Shown: positions 8,397-18,623, counted from the first letter of the stretch. The stretch: DNA of 37,074 nt from an uncultured Pelagibacteraceae bacterium (GCA_902609685.1 CACLSR010000009.1:1-37074); one strand, 5' to 3'. Numbers and translations: made by a program. The notes: generated by a model from the letters alone, not told the origin.

Positions 8397-11252
8397 ATGA
8401 TGAAAAAGATAGTTATTAAGGGAGCTAAAGAACACAATTTAAAAAATGTTTCTTTAGAGATACCCAAAGATAAATTTGTTGTCATAACTGGTCTATCAGG
8501 ATCAGGAAAGTCGTCTTTAGCTTTTGATACAGTTTATGCAGAGGGTCAAAGAAGGTATGTTGAGAGTTTATCTGCTTATGCAAGACAATTTTTAGATAAA
8601 ATGAAAAAGCCAAATGTTGATTTAATCGAGGGGTTAAGCCCAGCTATATCAATAGAACAAAAAAATACTTCTAAAAATCCAAGATCAACTGTTGCTACAG
8701 TTACTGAAATATATGATTACATGCGTGTTTTATATGCAAGAGCGGGTATACCCTATTCTCCTTTTACAGGTAAACCAATCACATCACAAACGATCACACA
8801 AATTGTGGATAAAATTAAAGAGCTTCCAAAAAAGTCAACAATATATATTTACGCTCCGGTAGTCAGGGGAAGAAAGGGAGAATATAAAAAAGAAATTCTA
8901 AATTATAAAAAAAGAGGTTTTCGAAAGGTCAAAGTAGACGATGTAATTTATGATATTGATAAAGTTCCTGAATTAAATAAGAAAATTAAGCATGACATAT
9001 ATATTCTGGTCGATAGAATAGTTCTAAATTCATCTTTAGGAAACAGATTAGCTGAAAGTATTGAGTCATCGGTAAATTTAGCGAATGGATTAGTATTCGT
9101 TGAATATGAAGATGAAACCTTACCAAAAAAACATAGAAAAATCGAAAAATTAATATTTTCGACTAAATTTGCATGTCCTGAAAGTGGCTTTACAATTGAG
9201 GAAATTGAGCCAAGACTTTTCTCATTTAATAGTCCTTTTGGTGCTTGTGAGGAATGTGAGGGAATTGGAATTAAACTAAATGTTGATCCAAATTTAGTAG
9301 TACCAAATCATAAAAAAAGTATTGCTGATGGAGCTATAGAACCCTGGGCTAAAACAACCACTCTATATTATGCACAAACATTATCTTCTTTAGCAAAACA
9401 TTATAGCTTTTCATTAGATGAAAAATGGTCAAAACTTTCAAAAAAAATAAAGGATATCATTCTTTATGGATCTGATGATGAGGAAATAAAATTTTCATAT
9501 GATGATGGTTACGAAAAATACTCACATAAAAAAACATTTGAAGGGGTAATAAATAATTTAGAGAGAAGATATTTAGAAACAGATAGTGATTGGAAAAGAG
9601 AAGAAATAGCCCAATATCAGTCAGATACTAAATGTGAAAGATGTAATGGTCATAGATTAAAAGATGAGGCATTATGTGTGAAAATTGACGGCCTACACAT
9701 TAGTGAGGTTACTGAAAAATCAATTTTAGATGCTGCAAAATGGTTTGAAGATTTAAAATTCAATTTAGATAAAAGACAGGTCAAAATTGCTGAACATATC
9801 CTCAAAGAAATTAATGAAAGATTAAATTTTCTTTTAAATGTTGGTCTTGATTATCTTACATTATCAAGAGAGTCTGGTACTTTATCAGGCGGAGAAGCAC
9901 AAAGAATTCGTTTAGCATCTCAAATTGGCTCTGGTTTAACTGGAGTGTTATATGTCTTAGATGAACCATCTATTGGTTTGCATCAAAAAGATAATGTAAA
10001 ACTGATCAATGCACTTAAGAGATTACGAGATTTGGGAAATACAGTAATAGTAGTTGAACATGATACTGAAACGATGGAAAATGCAGATCACATTATTGAT
10101 CTTGGTCCTGAAGCGGGAAACAAAGGTGGTGAAGTTGTGGCGCAAGGAACTTTTGATGAGATAACAAAAAATAAAATTAGTATCACAGGAAAATATCTTT
10201 CAAACAAATTAAGAATTGATGTTCCCAAGAAAAGAAGATTAGCAAAAAATGGAAGGTTTCTCGAAATAACAGGTGCGACTGGTAATAATTTGAATAATGT
10301 TAATTTAAAAATACCTTTAGGTAGTTTGACTTGTGTCACTGGTGTATCAGGAAGTGGTAAATCAACATTAATCTTACAGACATTATATAACGCATTAAAC
10401 TTAACTTTGAATAATAATAAATCTAGAAAAATTCCAAAACCATTCAAAGGCTTCAAAGGCACAGAATTAATCGATAAGATAATTGATATTGATCAATCAC
10501 CAATTGGTCGTACCCCAAGATCAAATCCAGCAACTTATACTGGAGCTTTCGGGCCAATTAGAGATTGGTTTACAGGATTACCTGAGTCAAAAACAAGAGG
10601 ATACAAACCAGGAAGGTTCTCTTTTAATGTCAAAGGAGGTAGGTGTGAAGCTTGTGAGGGAGATGGAGTTATTACTTATGAGATGCATTTTCTCCCAGAC
10701 GTTTATATACAATGTGATGAGTGTAAAGGAACCAGATATAATCGGGAAACCTTAGAGATAAAATTCAAAGATAAAAGTATTGCGGATGTTTTAAACATGA
10801 CTGTTGATGAAGGATGTGAATATTTTGAAAATATTTCAAATATAAAGACTAAATTGCTAACTTTAAAAAAAGTTGGTCTAGGTTATATAAAAATTGGTCA
10901 ACAAGCTACAACTCTATCAGGGGGTGAGGCACAAAGAATTAAACTAGCTAAAGAATTATCAAAAAGGTCGACGGGAAGAACAATGTATATATTAGATGAA
11001 CCGACTACTGGTCTTCACCAACACGACATAAAAAAATTATTAGAAATTTTACATACATTTGTTTCATTAGGTAACACAGTTGTTGTTATAGAACACAATT
11101 TAGATGTCATAAAAACTGCAGATTATATTGTTGATATGGGTCCTGAGGGTGGTGTAAAAGGGGGAAAAATTATCGCTGAGGGAAAACCTGAGGAAATTTG
11201 TAAAGTTAATGGAAGTTACACAGGTAAGTTTTTAAAAAATCTTTTACAATAA
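8397..11252 (+). CDS. uvrA: Excinuclease ABC subunit A
   Basis: UvrA is the damage-recognition ATPase of nucleotide excision repair and loads UvrB. The 951-residue protein has the two ABC modules expected: Walker [10 protein letters not shown] (residues 32-40) and GVSGSGKST, each with the signature LSGGEAQRI and a Walker B ending in LDEP. Zinc-finger segments are CERCNGHRL and CEACEGDG with a later CDEC. In the first metal site the motif is CPESG...CEEC, with Ser for the second Cys of the E. coli protein (CPIC). I recall the same change in other alphaproteobacterial UvrA proteins, so it is probably lineage-wide. The start is one of two adjacent ATGs (8397 or 8400). Confidence 0.98.
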   Translation: MMKKIVIKGAKEHNLKNVSLEIPKDKFVVITGLSGSGKSSLAFDTVYAEGQRRYVESLSAYARQFLDKMKKPNVDLIEGLSPAISIEQKNTSKNPRSTVATVTEIYDYMRVLYARAGIPYSPFTGKPITSQTITQIVDKIKELPKKSTIYIYAPVVRGRKGEYKKEILNYKKRGFRKVKVDDVIYDIDKVPELNKKIKHDIYILVDRIVLNSSLGNRLAESIESSVNLANGLVFVEYEDETLPKKHRKIEKLIFSTKFACPESGFTIEEIEPRLFSFNSPFGACEECEGIGIKLNVDPNLVVPNHKKSIADGAIEPWAKTTTLYYAQTLSSLAKHYSFSLDEKWSKLSKKIKDIILYGSDDEEIKFSYDDGYEKYSHKKTFEGVINNLERRYLETDSDWKREEIAQYQSDTKCERCNGHRLKDEALCVKIDGLHISEVTEKSILDAAKWFEDLKFNLDKRQVKIAEHILKEINERLNFLLNVGLDYLTLSRESGTLSGGEAQRIRLASQIGSGLTGVLYVLDEPSIGLHQKDNVKLINALKRLRDLGNTVIVVEHDTETMENADHIIDLGPEAGNKGGEVVAQGTFDEITKNKISITGKYLSNKLRIDVPKKRRLAKNGRFLEITGATGNNLNNVNLKIPLGSLTCVTGVSGSGKSTLILQTLYNALNLTLNNNKSRKIPKPFKGFKGTELIDKIIDIDQSPIGRTPRSNPATYTGAFGPIRDWFTGLPESKTRGYKPGRFSFNVKGGRCEACEGDGVITYEMHFLPDVYIQCDECKGTRYNRETLEIKFKDKSIADVLNMTVDEGCEYFENISNIKTKLLTLKKVGLGYIKIGQQATTLSGGEAQRIKLAKELSKRSTGRTMYILDEPTTGLHQHDIKKLLEILHTFVSLGNTVVVIEHNLDVIKTADYIVDMGPEGGVKGGKIIAEGKPEEICKVNGSYTGKFLKNLLQ

Positions 11253-11293
11253 ATACCATTGTCATCTCACTCTAAATCAGTATAAAATTAGTT

Positions 11294-11896
11294 ATGGGTA
11301 ATTTACTTTCATCTTTATCAAAAACTATTCACGTTTCTTTAGCCATTGCAGTTCTGTTATTTTTAGGCTTATTTTATCAAAATGATGGTTTTAGTTTTGA
11401 TGCACTTTTTTGGAGTTGGTTTGCGAGATTTGTGCATGTAGTAGTTGGAATAATGTGGATTGGCTTGTTATGGTATTTTAATTTTGTTCAAATCCCAAAC
11501 ATGGCAAAAATTCCAGATGAACAGAAACCAGCTATTGGTAAAGTAATTGCGCCAGCTGCATTATTTTATTTTAGATGGGGTGCAGCATTTACAGTTCTAT
11601 CAGGTTTAGCACTTGCAGGTCTTAATGGATATTTGCATGATGCAATGACTTTGAGTATAGGATCTGGCATTCCAAAACACACAGCTATAGGAATTGGAAT
11701 GTGGTTAGGTCTGGTTATGGCATTTAATGTGTGGTTTGTAATATGGCCTAATCAAAAAAGAGCTTTAGGTATAGTTGAGTGTGAACCTGATCTAAAAGCC
11801 AAGTCAGCAAGAACAGCTATGTTATTTTCGAGAACTAACACTTTGTTGTCAATACCAATGCTGCTTACTATGGTAGCTGCTCAAAACCTTTATTAA
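11294..11896 (+). CDS. Membrane protein related to the N-terminal domain of PuuD-type urate oxidase
   Basis: This 200-residue protein has about five membrane spans (roughly residues 8-28, 42-65, 86-110, 128-150 and 178-196). The segments FVHVVVGIMWIGLLWYFNFV and NVWFVIWPNQKRALG match the pattern of the urate-oxidase N-terminal family, the membrane half of the cytochrome-linked enzyme PuuD. The haem-binding cytochrome c domain that ends true PuuD (a CxxCH motif) is absent, and the protein is about half the size. It may use another electron carrier or do something else entirely, so urate oxidation should not be assumed. It follows uvrA by 41 bp and overlaps the convergent secF by 4 bases. Confidence 0.72.
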   Translation: MGNLLSSLSKTIHVSLAIAVLLFLGLFYQNDGFSFDALFWSWFARFVHVVVGIMWIGLLWYFNFVQIPNMAKIPDEQKPAIGKVIAPAALFYFRWGAAFTVLSGLALAGLNGYLHDAMTLSIGSGIPKHTAIGIGMWLGLVMAFNVWFVIWPNQKRALGIVECEPDLKAKSARTAMLFSRTNTLLSIPMLLTMVAAQNLY

Positions 11897-12780
11897 TTAC
11901 TTTCGTCTTCTCTTAAAACAGTTTTTTGTGAAACTCTTAGTCTAACTAAAACTGTATTGGCAATATAGATAGATGAATAAGTTCCAAAAATTACACCAAA
12001 TATCATAGCCAAAGAAAAACCTTTTAGTATCTCACCACCAAAGAAAAATATTGATAGCAAAGCTAATAAAGTCGTTATTGATGTAATTAAAGTTCTAGAT
12101 AATGTTTCATTGATAGAGATATTGGTTAAATCGTAAATTTTAATGTCAGAATATTTTCTTAAATTTTCTCTAACTCTATCAAAAATAACCACTGTATCAT
12201 TCATGGAGTAACCAACGATAGTTAATACAGCTGCAATAATAGATAAATTGATTTCAAGACCAAGCAATGAAAATAAACCTAGGGTTACCAACACATCATG
12301 AAATAAAGCTAATATAGCTCCTAAACTAAATTGCCATTCAAATCTGATCCAAATGTAAATTAACATTAAAGTTAATGCCACTGCGATAGCTATTACTCCA
12401 GATTTGAGCAACTCAGCACTTACTTTCGGTCCTACGTTTTCAACTCTTCTAAAATCAAAAGTATTACCAAATGATTTATCTAAATTTGCTTTAATTTCCT
12501 CGATAATATTCTTGTTATTATTAATTTCAAATTTAATTAGAAAGTCTGTCTCATTGCCAAAATTTTTTACTGAAACGTCACCCAAATTCATAGAATTTAA
12601 ATTATCTCTTAAAGATGACACATTAATTTTGTTGTCAGTTGATCTTAGTTCAATTAAGGTTCCGCCTTTAAAATCTATTCCAAAGTTAAGACCTTTGAAA
12701 ATTAGTAAAAATAATGAAATAACGACTAAGGATATAGAAAGTATATTAAATTGATTATAGTATTTGTTAAAAGCAATCAT
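11893..12780 (-). CDS. secF: Protein translocase subunit SecF
   Basis: SecF pairs with SecD in the inner membrane and uses the proton gradient to pull secreted proteins through SecYEG. Its 295 residues show the expected layout: an N-terminal span (about 11-30), GLNFGIDFKGGTLIELRS opening the periplasmic domain, and five C-terminal spans holding SMNDTVVIFDRVRENLR, the conserved proton-path segment. It is the last gene of the long minus-strand run. The secD stop and the secF start are directly adjacent (12781/12780), so equal production of the two is likely. Confidence 0.97.
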   Translation of the reverse strand: MIAFNKYYNQFNILSISLVVISLFLLIFKGLNFGIDFKGGTLIELRSTDNKINVSSLRDNLNSMNLGDVSVKNFGNETDFLIKFEINNNKNIIEEIKANLDKSFGNTFDFRRVENVGPKVSAELLKSGVIAIAVALTLMLIYIWIRFEWQFSLGAILALFHDVLVTLGLFSLLGLEINLSIIAAVLTIVGYSMNDTVVIFDRVRENLRKYSDIKIYDLTNISINETLSRTLITSITTLLALLSIFFFGGEILKGFSLAMIFGVIFGTYSSIYIANTVLVRLRVSQKTVLREDESN

Positions 12781-14337
12781 CTAAATTAAATCCTCTTTTT
12801 CTTTATTTCTGTACACATACAAAACAGTCAATAACCTTGCTATGAAATATACCGAAAATAATGTTGTAAATATTCCAATCCCAAGTGTAAGTGAAAAACC
12901 TTTGATTGGACCTGAGCCCATAAAGAATAAGATAATAGCAGCTAATAATGTTGTTATATTTGCATCAAGTATAGCGGTTCTAGATTTTGTGTAACCACTA
13001 TCAAAAGCTATTAAATTATTTTTTTCATTTTTTAGCTCTTCTTTGATTCTCTCAAAGATTAAAACATTTGCATCGACTGCCATACCAACTGTCAAAATTA
13101 TTCCAGCGATCCCTGGAAGAGTTAAGGTCGCCTCGAATATAGTCAATATTCCAATGAGTAAGAAAAGGTTAAGTATTAATGTTATATTGGTAATTAAACC
13201 AAATACCTTATATTTGACAAAGATAAATACTATTACTAATACAAAACCAATTGCTAATGCAATCATCCCTGCATTAATTGAGTCTTGTCCTAAGTCGGGA
13301 CCAACTGTTCGTTCCTCAATTATATTTAAAGGTGCAGGTAATGCACCAGATCTTAATAAAAGAGCTAAATCTGTTGCTGATTGAAAAGTAAATCCTCCAC
13401 TGATTTGACCTGATCCACTTGCAATTGTATCTCTTATAACCGGTACACTTATAATTTTACCATCCAATACTATTGCTAATTGTTTACCAATACCAGTCGA
13501 TGTAGCTTTACCAAATCTTTTAGCGCCAACTCTATCAAGTGTAAATGTAACCACTGTTTCATTCGTCTCACTATCCATTCTTGGTTGAGCATCTAGCAGA
13601 TTGTCTCCACTTAAAATAATTCTTTTACTTACCAGAGCATCTTCCTCAGACTCATCTTCATAACTAAGTTTTTCCGCTCCAAAAGAGTCTTGATCGTTAT
13701 TAGTTACAAATCTAAATGTAAGATTTGCAGTTTTACCAAGCAATGATTTAATTCTCATTGGATCATCTAATCCAGGTAATTCAACAAGAATTCTGTCGTT
13801 TCCTCTTTTTAAAATATTGGGTTCATTAGTTCCTATCTCATCAATTCTTCTTCTTACAATTTCTAATGCTTGATCTTGAGAAGATGTTTTTAGTTTAACA
13901 ATACCTTGGGTTGAGTAATTGACAAAAAAAATATTATTTTCCTCAGTGATATCTAATTGATGAGATTTAAATCTTGGATAATAAGGATTTAATTCACTTT
14001 CCTCATCATTAAACGTATCTAGAATAGTTTGTTTAAAGTTTTCATCTACAGAAAAAGATAATTTTTGTCCTAAAATTTTTAAATTTTTAATTCTTATATT
14101 TTTGTCTTTGAAATAATTTCTAATGGTAATTGAAAGATTTTGTATTTTTTGCTCAATAACTGGATTATTATCAATTTCGAGTAGGAGGTAAGAACCTCCC
14201 TGAAGATCTAATCCAAGATTAATTTTCTTATTTAGTAAGTTATTTTCAAACTTAAATAAATTTGATGAGGCAATTAAAATAAAAAATAGAGAAATTAATA
14301 TTACTGATATTATTCTGAATTTTGAAAAATATAACAC
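12781..14337 (-). CDS. secD: Protein translocase subunit SecD
   Basis: SecD is the larger partner of SecF. The 518-residue protein has one N-terminal span, the motif NLGLDLQGGSYLLLEID, a periplasmic P1 region with QALEIVRRRIDEIGTNEP and GNDRILVELPGLDDP, and a C-terminal membrane block with GMAVDANVLIFERIKEEL. The length is typical of alphaproteobacterial SecD and shorter than the 615-residue E. coli form. It lies 15 bp after yajC and abuts secF. Confidence 0.97.
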   Translation of the reverse strand: MLYFSKFRIISVILISLFFILIASSNLFKFENNLLNKKINLGLDLQGGSYLLLEIDNNPVIEQKIQNLSITIRNYFKDKNIRIKNLKILGQKLSFSVDENFKQTILDTFNDEESELNPYYPRFKSHQLDITEENNIFFVNYSTQGIVKLKTSSQDQALEIVRRRIDEIGTNEPNILKRGNDRILVELPGLDDPMRIKSLLGKTANLTFRFVTNNDQDSFGAEKLSYEDESEEDALVSKRIILSGDNLLDAQPRMDSETNETVVTFTLDRVGAKRFGKATSTGIGKQLAIVLDGKIISVPVIRDTIASGSGQISGGFTFQSATDLALLLRSGALPAPLNIIEERTVGPDLGQDSINAGMIALAIGFVLVIVFIFVKYKVFGLITNITLILNLFLLIGILTIFEATLTLPGIAGIILTVGMAVDANVLIFERIKEELKNEKNNLIAFDSGYTKSRTAILDANITTLLAAIILFFMGSGPIKGFSLTLGIGIFTTLFSVYFIARLLTVLYVYRNKEKEDLI

Positions 14338-14352
14338 TTTACTTTAACAAAA

Positions 14353-14640
14353 TTACTTTTTAACTTCTTGAGAGTTCATCAGACTTTGTACACCTGTACC
14401 TCTGATAACTTCAACAGTCACATTTTCAGCAACCTCAACTTCTATTTTATCGTTGTCTACAACTCTGGTTATGGTTCCTGTAATACCGCCTGAAGTTACA
14501 ATCTTATCACCTTTTTTTAAACCCTCGACCATAGCTTTATGCTCTTTAACTTTTTTTTGCTGTGGTCTTATCAAGAAAAAATAAAAAATAACAAAAATTA
14601 ATATTAGTGGTATAAATTGACCTATTCCTGAACTTTCCAT
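14353..14640 (-). CDS. yajC: Sec translocon accessory subunit YajC
   Basis: YajC is a small single-span protein associated with SecDF. The 95-residue sequence has one N-terminal span (about residues 8-24) followed by the diagnostic RPQQKKVKEHKAMVEGLKKG and DKIVTSGGITGTI. A clear Shine-Dalgarno AAGGAG (complement of 14645-14650) stands four bases before the ATG, stronger than most in this window. Together with the 54-bp gap after serS it suggests that secDF-yajC has its own translation signal and perhaps its own promoter. Confidence 0.96.
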   Translation of the reverse strand: MESSGIGQFIPLILIFVIFYFFLIRPQQKKVKEHKAMVEGLKKGDKIVTSGGITGTITRVVDNDKIEVEVAENVTVEVIRGTGVQSLMNSQEVKK

Positions 14641-14694
14641 AAAACTCCTTAATTAAAAATGAATTTTTATACTATCTCTTAAGTTAAAACAACT

Positions 14695-15954
14695 TTAATT
14701 CAGACTAATTTTTTCTAGATTATTCATATAAGGTCTAAGCACTTTTGGAATACTTATAGATCCATCCTTTTGCTGAAAATTTTCTAATATGGCAATAAGA
14801 GTTCTACCCACTGCTAAACCACTTCCATTAAGCGTTCCAACAAATACTGTTTCTTTATTTGAATTTTTATATCTAGCTTTCATTCTTGTTGCTTGAAAAG
14901 TTGAACATGATGAACATGAAGATATTTCTCTATATTTGTTTTCTGAAGGTAACCATACTTCTATATCGTAAGTTTTTTCTGCACTAAATCCCATATCTCC
15001 ACTACATAAAATCATTTTTCTATATGGTAACTCTAACAAATCTAAAATTCCTGTAGCACAATTTGTCATTCTCTCTAATTCTTCAAGACATTTATTTTGT
15101 TCCACAATACTTACTAATTCAACTTTATAAAATTGATGTTGTCTAATCATCCCTTTTGTATCTTTACCATAACTACCAGCCTCTTTTCTAAAACATGGGG
15201 TAGAAGCAACAAATCTCATCGGTAATGTTTTGAGATCTAAAATTTTATCTTTTACAATATTGGTTAAAATAACTTCCGCCGTAGGAATTAAAAATTTTCT
15301 ACCACTTCCCTCTTCTAATTTTACTTCAAATTGATCATTTTCAAATTTAGGTAATTGACCAGTTCCGAACATTGTATTTTCTGATGCTAATAAAGGTGGT
15401 GAAATTTCCTCATATCCATTTTTTGAAGTATGTATATCAAGCATAAAATTTGAAATTGCTCTTTCAAGTAATGCCAATTTGTTCTTAACAAAAACAAACC
15501 TTGAACCGGTAGTTTTTGTGGCAAGATCAAAATCTAACATGTCAAGTGTTTCACCTAATTCGTAGTGTGATTTTGGAGTAAATTCAAAATTAGGAATCTG
15601 ACCCGATTTAGTTAATTCAACATTTTCATTTTCATTAGATCCTATAGGCACATCATCGTGAGGTATATTAGGAATACTTGATAAAATTTCATCTAAGTCT
15701 GATTTAATTTTTGATTGTTGATCAGTAATTTTATCAATAGATTGGGTAATTTCTTTTGACCTAGAAAATAAAGCTTTATCTTTTGTTTTTGAAATATCTT
15801 TCTTTTCTTTTTCTAATATTTCTTTTTTTTGAATTAAATCTCTATTATCTATATCTAATTTTTTGAGTTTATTGAGATCTATATCGATCGATCTTTTTTT
15901 TAATGCTTTTGAAAATGCATCAAAATCTTTTCTAATTTCTTTAATGTTATGCAT
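14695..15954 (-). CDS. serS: Seryl-tRNA synthetase
   Basis: SerS charges tRNA-Ser with serine. The 419-residue protein opens with the long antiparallel coiled coil (about residues 30-105) that grips the tRNA variable arm. The class II motifs follow: FRKEAGSYGKDTKGMIRQHQF (motif 2 region, its first 20 residues diagnostic) and GSGLAVGRTLIAILEN (motif 3). It is the common bacterial form without the zinc-dependent archaeal active site. Its start overlaps the end of tatC by 8 bases, matching the tatC-serS order of many Alphaproteobacteria. Confidence 0.97.
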   Translation of the reverse strand: MHNIKEIRKDFDAFSKALKKRSIDIDLNKLKKLDIDNRDLIQKKEILEKEKKDISKTKDKALFSRSKEITQSIDKITDQQSKIKSDLDEILSSIPNIPHDDVPIGSNENENVELTKSGQIPNFEFTPKSHYELGETLDMLDFDLATKTTGSRFVFVKNKLALLERAISNFMLDIHTSKNGYEEISPPLLASENTMFGTGQLPKFENDQFEVKLEEGSGRKFLIPTAEVILTNIVKDKILDLKTLPMRFVASTPCFRKEAGSYGKDTKGMIRQHQFYKVELVSIVEQNKCLEELERMTNCATGILDLLELPYRKMILCSGDMGFSAEKTYDIEVWLPSENKYREISSCSSCSTFQATRMKARYKNSNKETVFVGTLNGSGLAVGRTLIAILENFQQKDGSISIPKVLRPYMNNLEKISLN

Positions 15955-16717
15955 CAGAATTTTTTAAATTTTTATTCTCAATGAGTTTTACTGAAAATAT
16001 TGATAATTCATATAGAATTAATAATGGTATCGCTAAACCAATTTGTGTGATGGGATCTGGGGGTGTGAGTAAAGCTGCGGCTGCAAATATAATAACCACA
16101 ACATATTTCCTTCGTTTCTTTAAAAAATCAGAATCAACTAACCCTACCCTCGCTAATAAACTCAACACAACAGGTAATTGAAAGCTTATGCCAAACGCAA
16201 ATATAAGTTTCATTACCAATGAAAGATATTCGTTTACTTTTGCTTCTAGTTGAATTGGTAAATTTGTTGAAAGACCAGAACTTTCAAAAGATAAAAAGAA
16301 TTTTATCGCTAAGGGCATTATTAAATAATAAACCAACATGCCCCCTAGTAAGAATAAGATTGGGGTTAAAACTAAATAAGGTAAAATTGCAATTTTTTCA
16401 TGTTTATAAAGTCCAGGAGCAATAAATTTCCAAATCTGCATCAAAATAAATGGACAAGTAACAAAAAAAGCTGTGAAAAAAGATACTTTCAAATAGGTAA
16501 GAAAAGTTTCTTGTAAAGCTGTGAAAATTAATCGTCTATCAGTTCCATCATCTTTAACCGCTTGTGCATATGGCTCTACTAAAAAACCATAAAGATGTTC
16601 AGCAAAAAAATAACATCCTATAAAAAAGATTATTAGAAAAATAAAACTATGAATTAGTCTTTTTCTTAACTCTGCTAAATGACTTACAAAGCCACCCTCA
16701 TTTTCATCATGACTCAT
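15947..16717 (-). CDS. tatC: Sec-independent protein translocase subunit TatC
   Basis: TatC is the six-span receptor for twin-arginine signal peptides in the inner membrane. The 256-residue protein carries the N-terminal hallmark FVSHLAELRKRLIHSF, where the Glu lies in the signal-binding site. It also has FILMQIWKFIAPGLYKHEK and FGISFQLPVVLSLL, with further hydrophobic spans to the end. It overlaps tatB by 11 bases and serS by 8. The metalloprotease at 2125-2946 is a candidate client because of its RRKFL leader. Confidence 0.97.
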   Translation of the reverse strand: MSHDENEGGFVSHLAELRKRLIHSFIFLIIFFIGCYFFAEHLYGFLVEPYAQAVKDDGTDRRLIFTALQETFLTYLKVSFFTAFFVTCPFILMQIWKFIAPGLYKHEKIAILPYLVLTPILFLLGGMLVYYLIMPLAIKFFLSFESSGLSTNLPIQLEAKVNEYLSLVMKLIFAFGISFQLPVVLSLLARVGLVDSDFLKKRRKYVVVIIFAAAALLTPPDPITQIGLAIPLLILYELSIFSVKLIENKNLKNSDA

Positions 16718-16919
16718 CTTTTTTTTCTTCTTTTTTTTCTATTTTATTATCTTCAAGATCAATATTTGAGACTTCATTTTGAATATTGTTGACATATTTT
16801 TTTGCGGAGCCAATCCATGAACCAACTTTTTTGAGCATTATTGGAAAGTCTTTAGGTCCCAAAACCACAATAGCTATTGCAACTATAATTAAAATCTCAA
16901 ACCAACCAATAGTAGGCAT
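16707..16919 (-). CDS. tatB: Sec-independent protein translocase subunit TatB, very short
   Basis: TatB forms the receptor complex with TatC. The 70-residue protein has an N-terminal membrane helix followed by VVLGPKDFPIMLKKVG, the TatB hinge and amphipathic helix (Gly-Pro after the span, Glu at position 8). It ends in a short run of Lys and Glu. TatB is commonly 120-170 residues, so the long C-terminal tail of other species is missing. This is close to the minimum that can still hold the membrane helix and amphipathic helix. It lies 5 bp after tatA and overlaps tatC by 11 bases. Confidence 0.92.
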   Translation of the reverse strand: MPTIGWFEILIIVAIAIVVLGPKDFPIMLKKVGSWIGSAKKYVNNIQNEVSNIDLEDNKIEKKEEKKDES

Positions 16920-16924
16920 GTGAT

Positions 16925-17125
16925 TTATTCTTTTTTGTTCGAATCTTGATTATCGTCAGAAATATTTTTAGGTTCATTGTCATCAGTCACATCTGATGCC
17001 ATACCCTTTTTAAAACTTTTTATTCCTTTTGCTACATCGCCCATAAGGCTAGAAATTTTTCCTCTACCAAATAATAATACCACAAGTATTACAACGATTG
17101 CTATTTGCCAAATTCCAATGCTCAT
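16925..17125 (-). CDS. tatA: Sec-independent protein translocase subunit TatA
   Basis: TatA oligomerises to form the passage for folded proteins. The 66-residue protein shows one membrane helix (about residues 3-20), the hinge FGRGKI and the amphipathic helix [16 protein letters not shown], all diagnostic for TatA rather than TatB. An acidic, Asn-rich tail follows. A 50-bp gap separates it from scpB, the largest gap between dgt and serS, so a promoter for tatABC-serS could lie there; only weak -10-like sequence is visible. Confidence 0.95.
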   Translation of the reverse strand: MSIGIWQIAIVVILVVLLFGRGKISSLMGDVAKGIKSFKKGMASDVTDDNEPKNISDDNQDSNKKE

Positions 17126-17175
17126 AGAAAACTTATAACCTTTTTATCAATAATTGAAAAGTCTAATTTGTAGGC

Positions 17176-17877
17176 TCAGCTCTTCTCATCCGAGTCAAGA
17201 GTGCTACTTAACATTTCATCAATATTTGAATAAATGTCCTCTTTTTTATCATCTTGTTTTTCTTTATAGAATTTTCCAGTACCAAAAATAGCGTTATCAA
17301 TATTGGTACTATCAATTAAACCTGCAGCTCCAAGTTCATCTACTGTTGGTAAATCAGATAATTTTTGCAAGTTAAAATGGCTTAAAAAGTCATCCGTCGT
17401 AACATATTGGATAGGTCGACCAGGGACATTTTTTCGCCCACCAGGTTTAACCCAATTTAATTCCATCAAAATTTCCAAGGTGTTAGTTCCAAAAGCTACA
17501 CCTCTTATTTCCTCTATCTCTGCTCGAGTAACTGGCTGATGATAAACAATTATAGCAAGAGTTTCTATTGCAGCTTTTGATAATTTTTTTTCAACAGTTT
17601 TTTCTTGGGTCATTAAATTTGAAAGATTAGGTGAGGTTCTAAAAGACCATTTTTTAGAAATGCAAACTAAGTTAATACCCCGATTTGAATATTCAGCTTG
17701 TAATTTTAACAAAATTTTTTCGACATCTGTTTTTTTAGATATCTTATTTTCAATAGTTTCAATATCTAATGGTTCTGCAGCGGCAAAAACAATCCCTTCA
17801 ATTTCCTTTTCAATTGAGGATAATTTAGTTGGAAAATTAATAATATTGTCTTTTTTTTTAATCTTTTTTTTTATCAT
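17176..17877 (-). CDS. scpB: Segregation and condensation protein B
   Basis: ScpB is a winged-helix dimer that binds the kleisin ScpA in the SMC chromosome-condensation complex. The 233-residue protein contains two winged-helix units. KAAIETLAIIVYHQPVTRAE and IEEIRGV are the family core, followed by GRKNVPGRPIQYVTT. The lysine-rich N-terminus (MIKKKIKKKDN) and acidic C-tail (about 200-233) lie outside the domain. It overlaps scpA by 4 bases (17874-17877), a standard coupling. Confidence 0.95.
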   Translation of the reverse strand: MIKKKIKKKDNIINFPTKLSSIEKEIEGIVFAAAEPLDIETIENKISKKTDVEKILLKLQAEYSNRGINLVCISKKWSFRTSPNLSNLMTQEKTVEKKLSKAAIETLAIIVYHQPVTRAEIEEIRGVAFGTNTLEILMELNWVKPGGRKNVPGRPIQYVTTDDFLSHFNLQKLSDLPTVDELGAAGLIDSTNIDNAIFGTGKFYKEKQDDKKEDIYSNIDEMLSSTLDSDEKS

Positions 17878-18617
17878 TTGTTTTCTTTTATATAAATATC
17901 GTCAAAAAGGTTTTCTTGTTTTATGCTTAGGTTGCCCTCCTTGACCAACTCAAGAGAGCCAGCAAATATTCCTGCCTTACCAGTTCGTTTGTACTTCGAT
18001 CCACTTTTAAAATTTTTTGGTATTAAATCATCTAATTTTTTCCAATCCATTAATTTTCCAAAAAAATCTTTTATAGTTTTTATTCCTTCCTCTGTTGTAA
18101 AAACTGGCAATTTAGGAATATTAATTCTCTGAAAATCTTTAGTCATAATTATAGTAGAATAGGTTTTCATGAGATCAAATAAATTTAATTTATACTCACT
18201 ATTGTAGATGGGCCTTATGCCTGATCTCATACCTCTAGTTCTAATTTCTCTGCCTAATCTTTTTCTTTTAAGCATCTGTTCAGATAATAACCTTATTAAT
18301 TCAAGTTTCTTAAGTTGAAGTTTTAATTTTTCAGCTACTTCTTGAACTTTAAATTCTTCTTCAGGAGTGCCTGGTAATAGTAATTTTGATTTTAAATATG
18401 CTAACCATGTTGCCATTAATAAGTATTCTGAAGCAATCTCTAAATTTAATTTTTTTTCTTGAGTTATAAAATCATGAAACTGATCTGCTAATTTTGTAAT
18501 AGATATATCCTCAAGATTAACTTTTTGAGCTTTTGCAAGATCTAAAAGAACGTCTAATGGTCCATTATAATTTTCGACATCTACTTTAAAAAGTTCAGAA
18601 TCATTTTCAATCATCAA
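17874..18617 (-). CDS. scpA: Segregation and condensation protein A (kleisin)
   Basis: ScpA bridges the heads of the SMC dimer. The 247-residue protein begins with FKVDVENYNGPLDVLLDLA and VNLEDISITKLADQF, the N-terminal kleisin helices, then YLLMATWLAYLKSKLLLPG. The C-terminal winged helix includes VFTTEEGIKTIKDFFGKL. The start is one of two adjacent ATGs (18617 or 18614). It follows nagZ by 6 bp and overlaps scpB by 4 bases, the normal alphaproteobacterial order. Confidence 0.95.
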   Translation of the reverse strand: MMIENDSELFKVDVENYNGPLDVLLDLAKAQKVNLEDISITKLADQFHDFITQEKKLNLEIASEYLLMATWLAYLKSKLLLPGTPEEEFKVQEVAEKLKLQLKKLELIRLLSEQMLKRKRLGREIRTRGMRSGIRPIYNSEYKLNLFDLMKTYSTIIMTKDFQRINIPKLPVFTTEEGIKTIKDFFGKLMDWKKLDDLIPKNFKSGSKYKRTGKAGIFAGSLELVKEGNLSIKQENLFDDIYIKENK

Positions 18618-18623
18618 TCAATA

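Noticed and set aside
9172..9270. Missing Cys in the first UvrA zinc motif as a second case of zinc sparing
   Set aside because: I recall Ser at this position in UvrA from other Alphaproteobacteria that are not zinc-limited, so it is not evidence for adaptation here.
11236..11266. Weak ACAAT...ATTGT stem after uvrA as a terminator
   Set aside because: Five base pairs, AT-rich and without a T-run; not distinguishable from chance.
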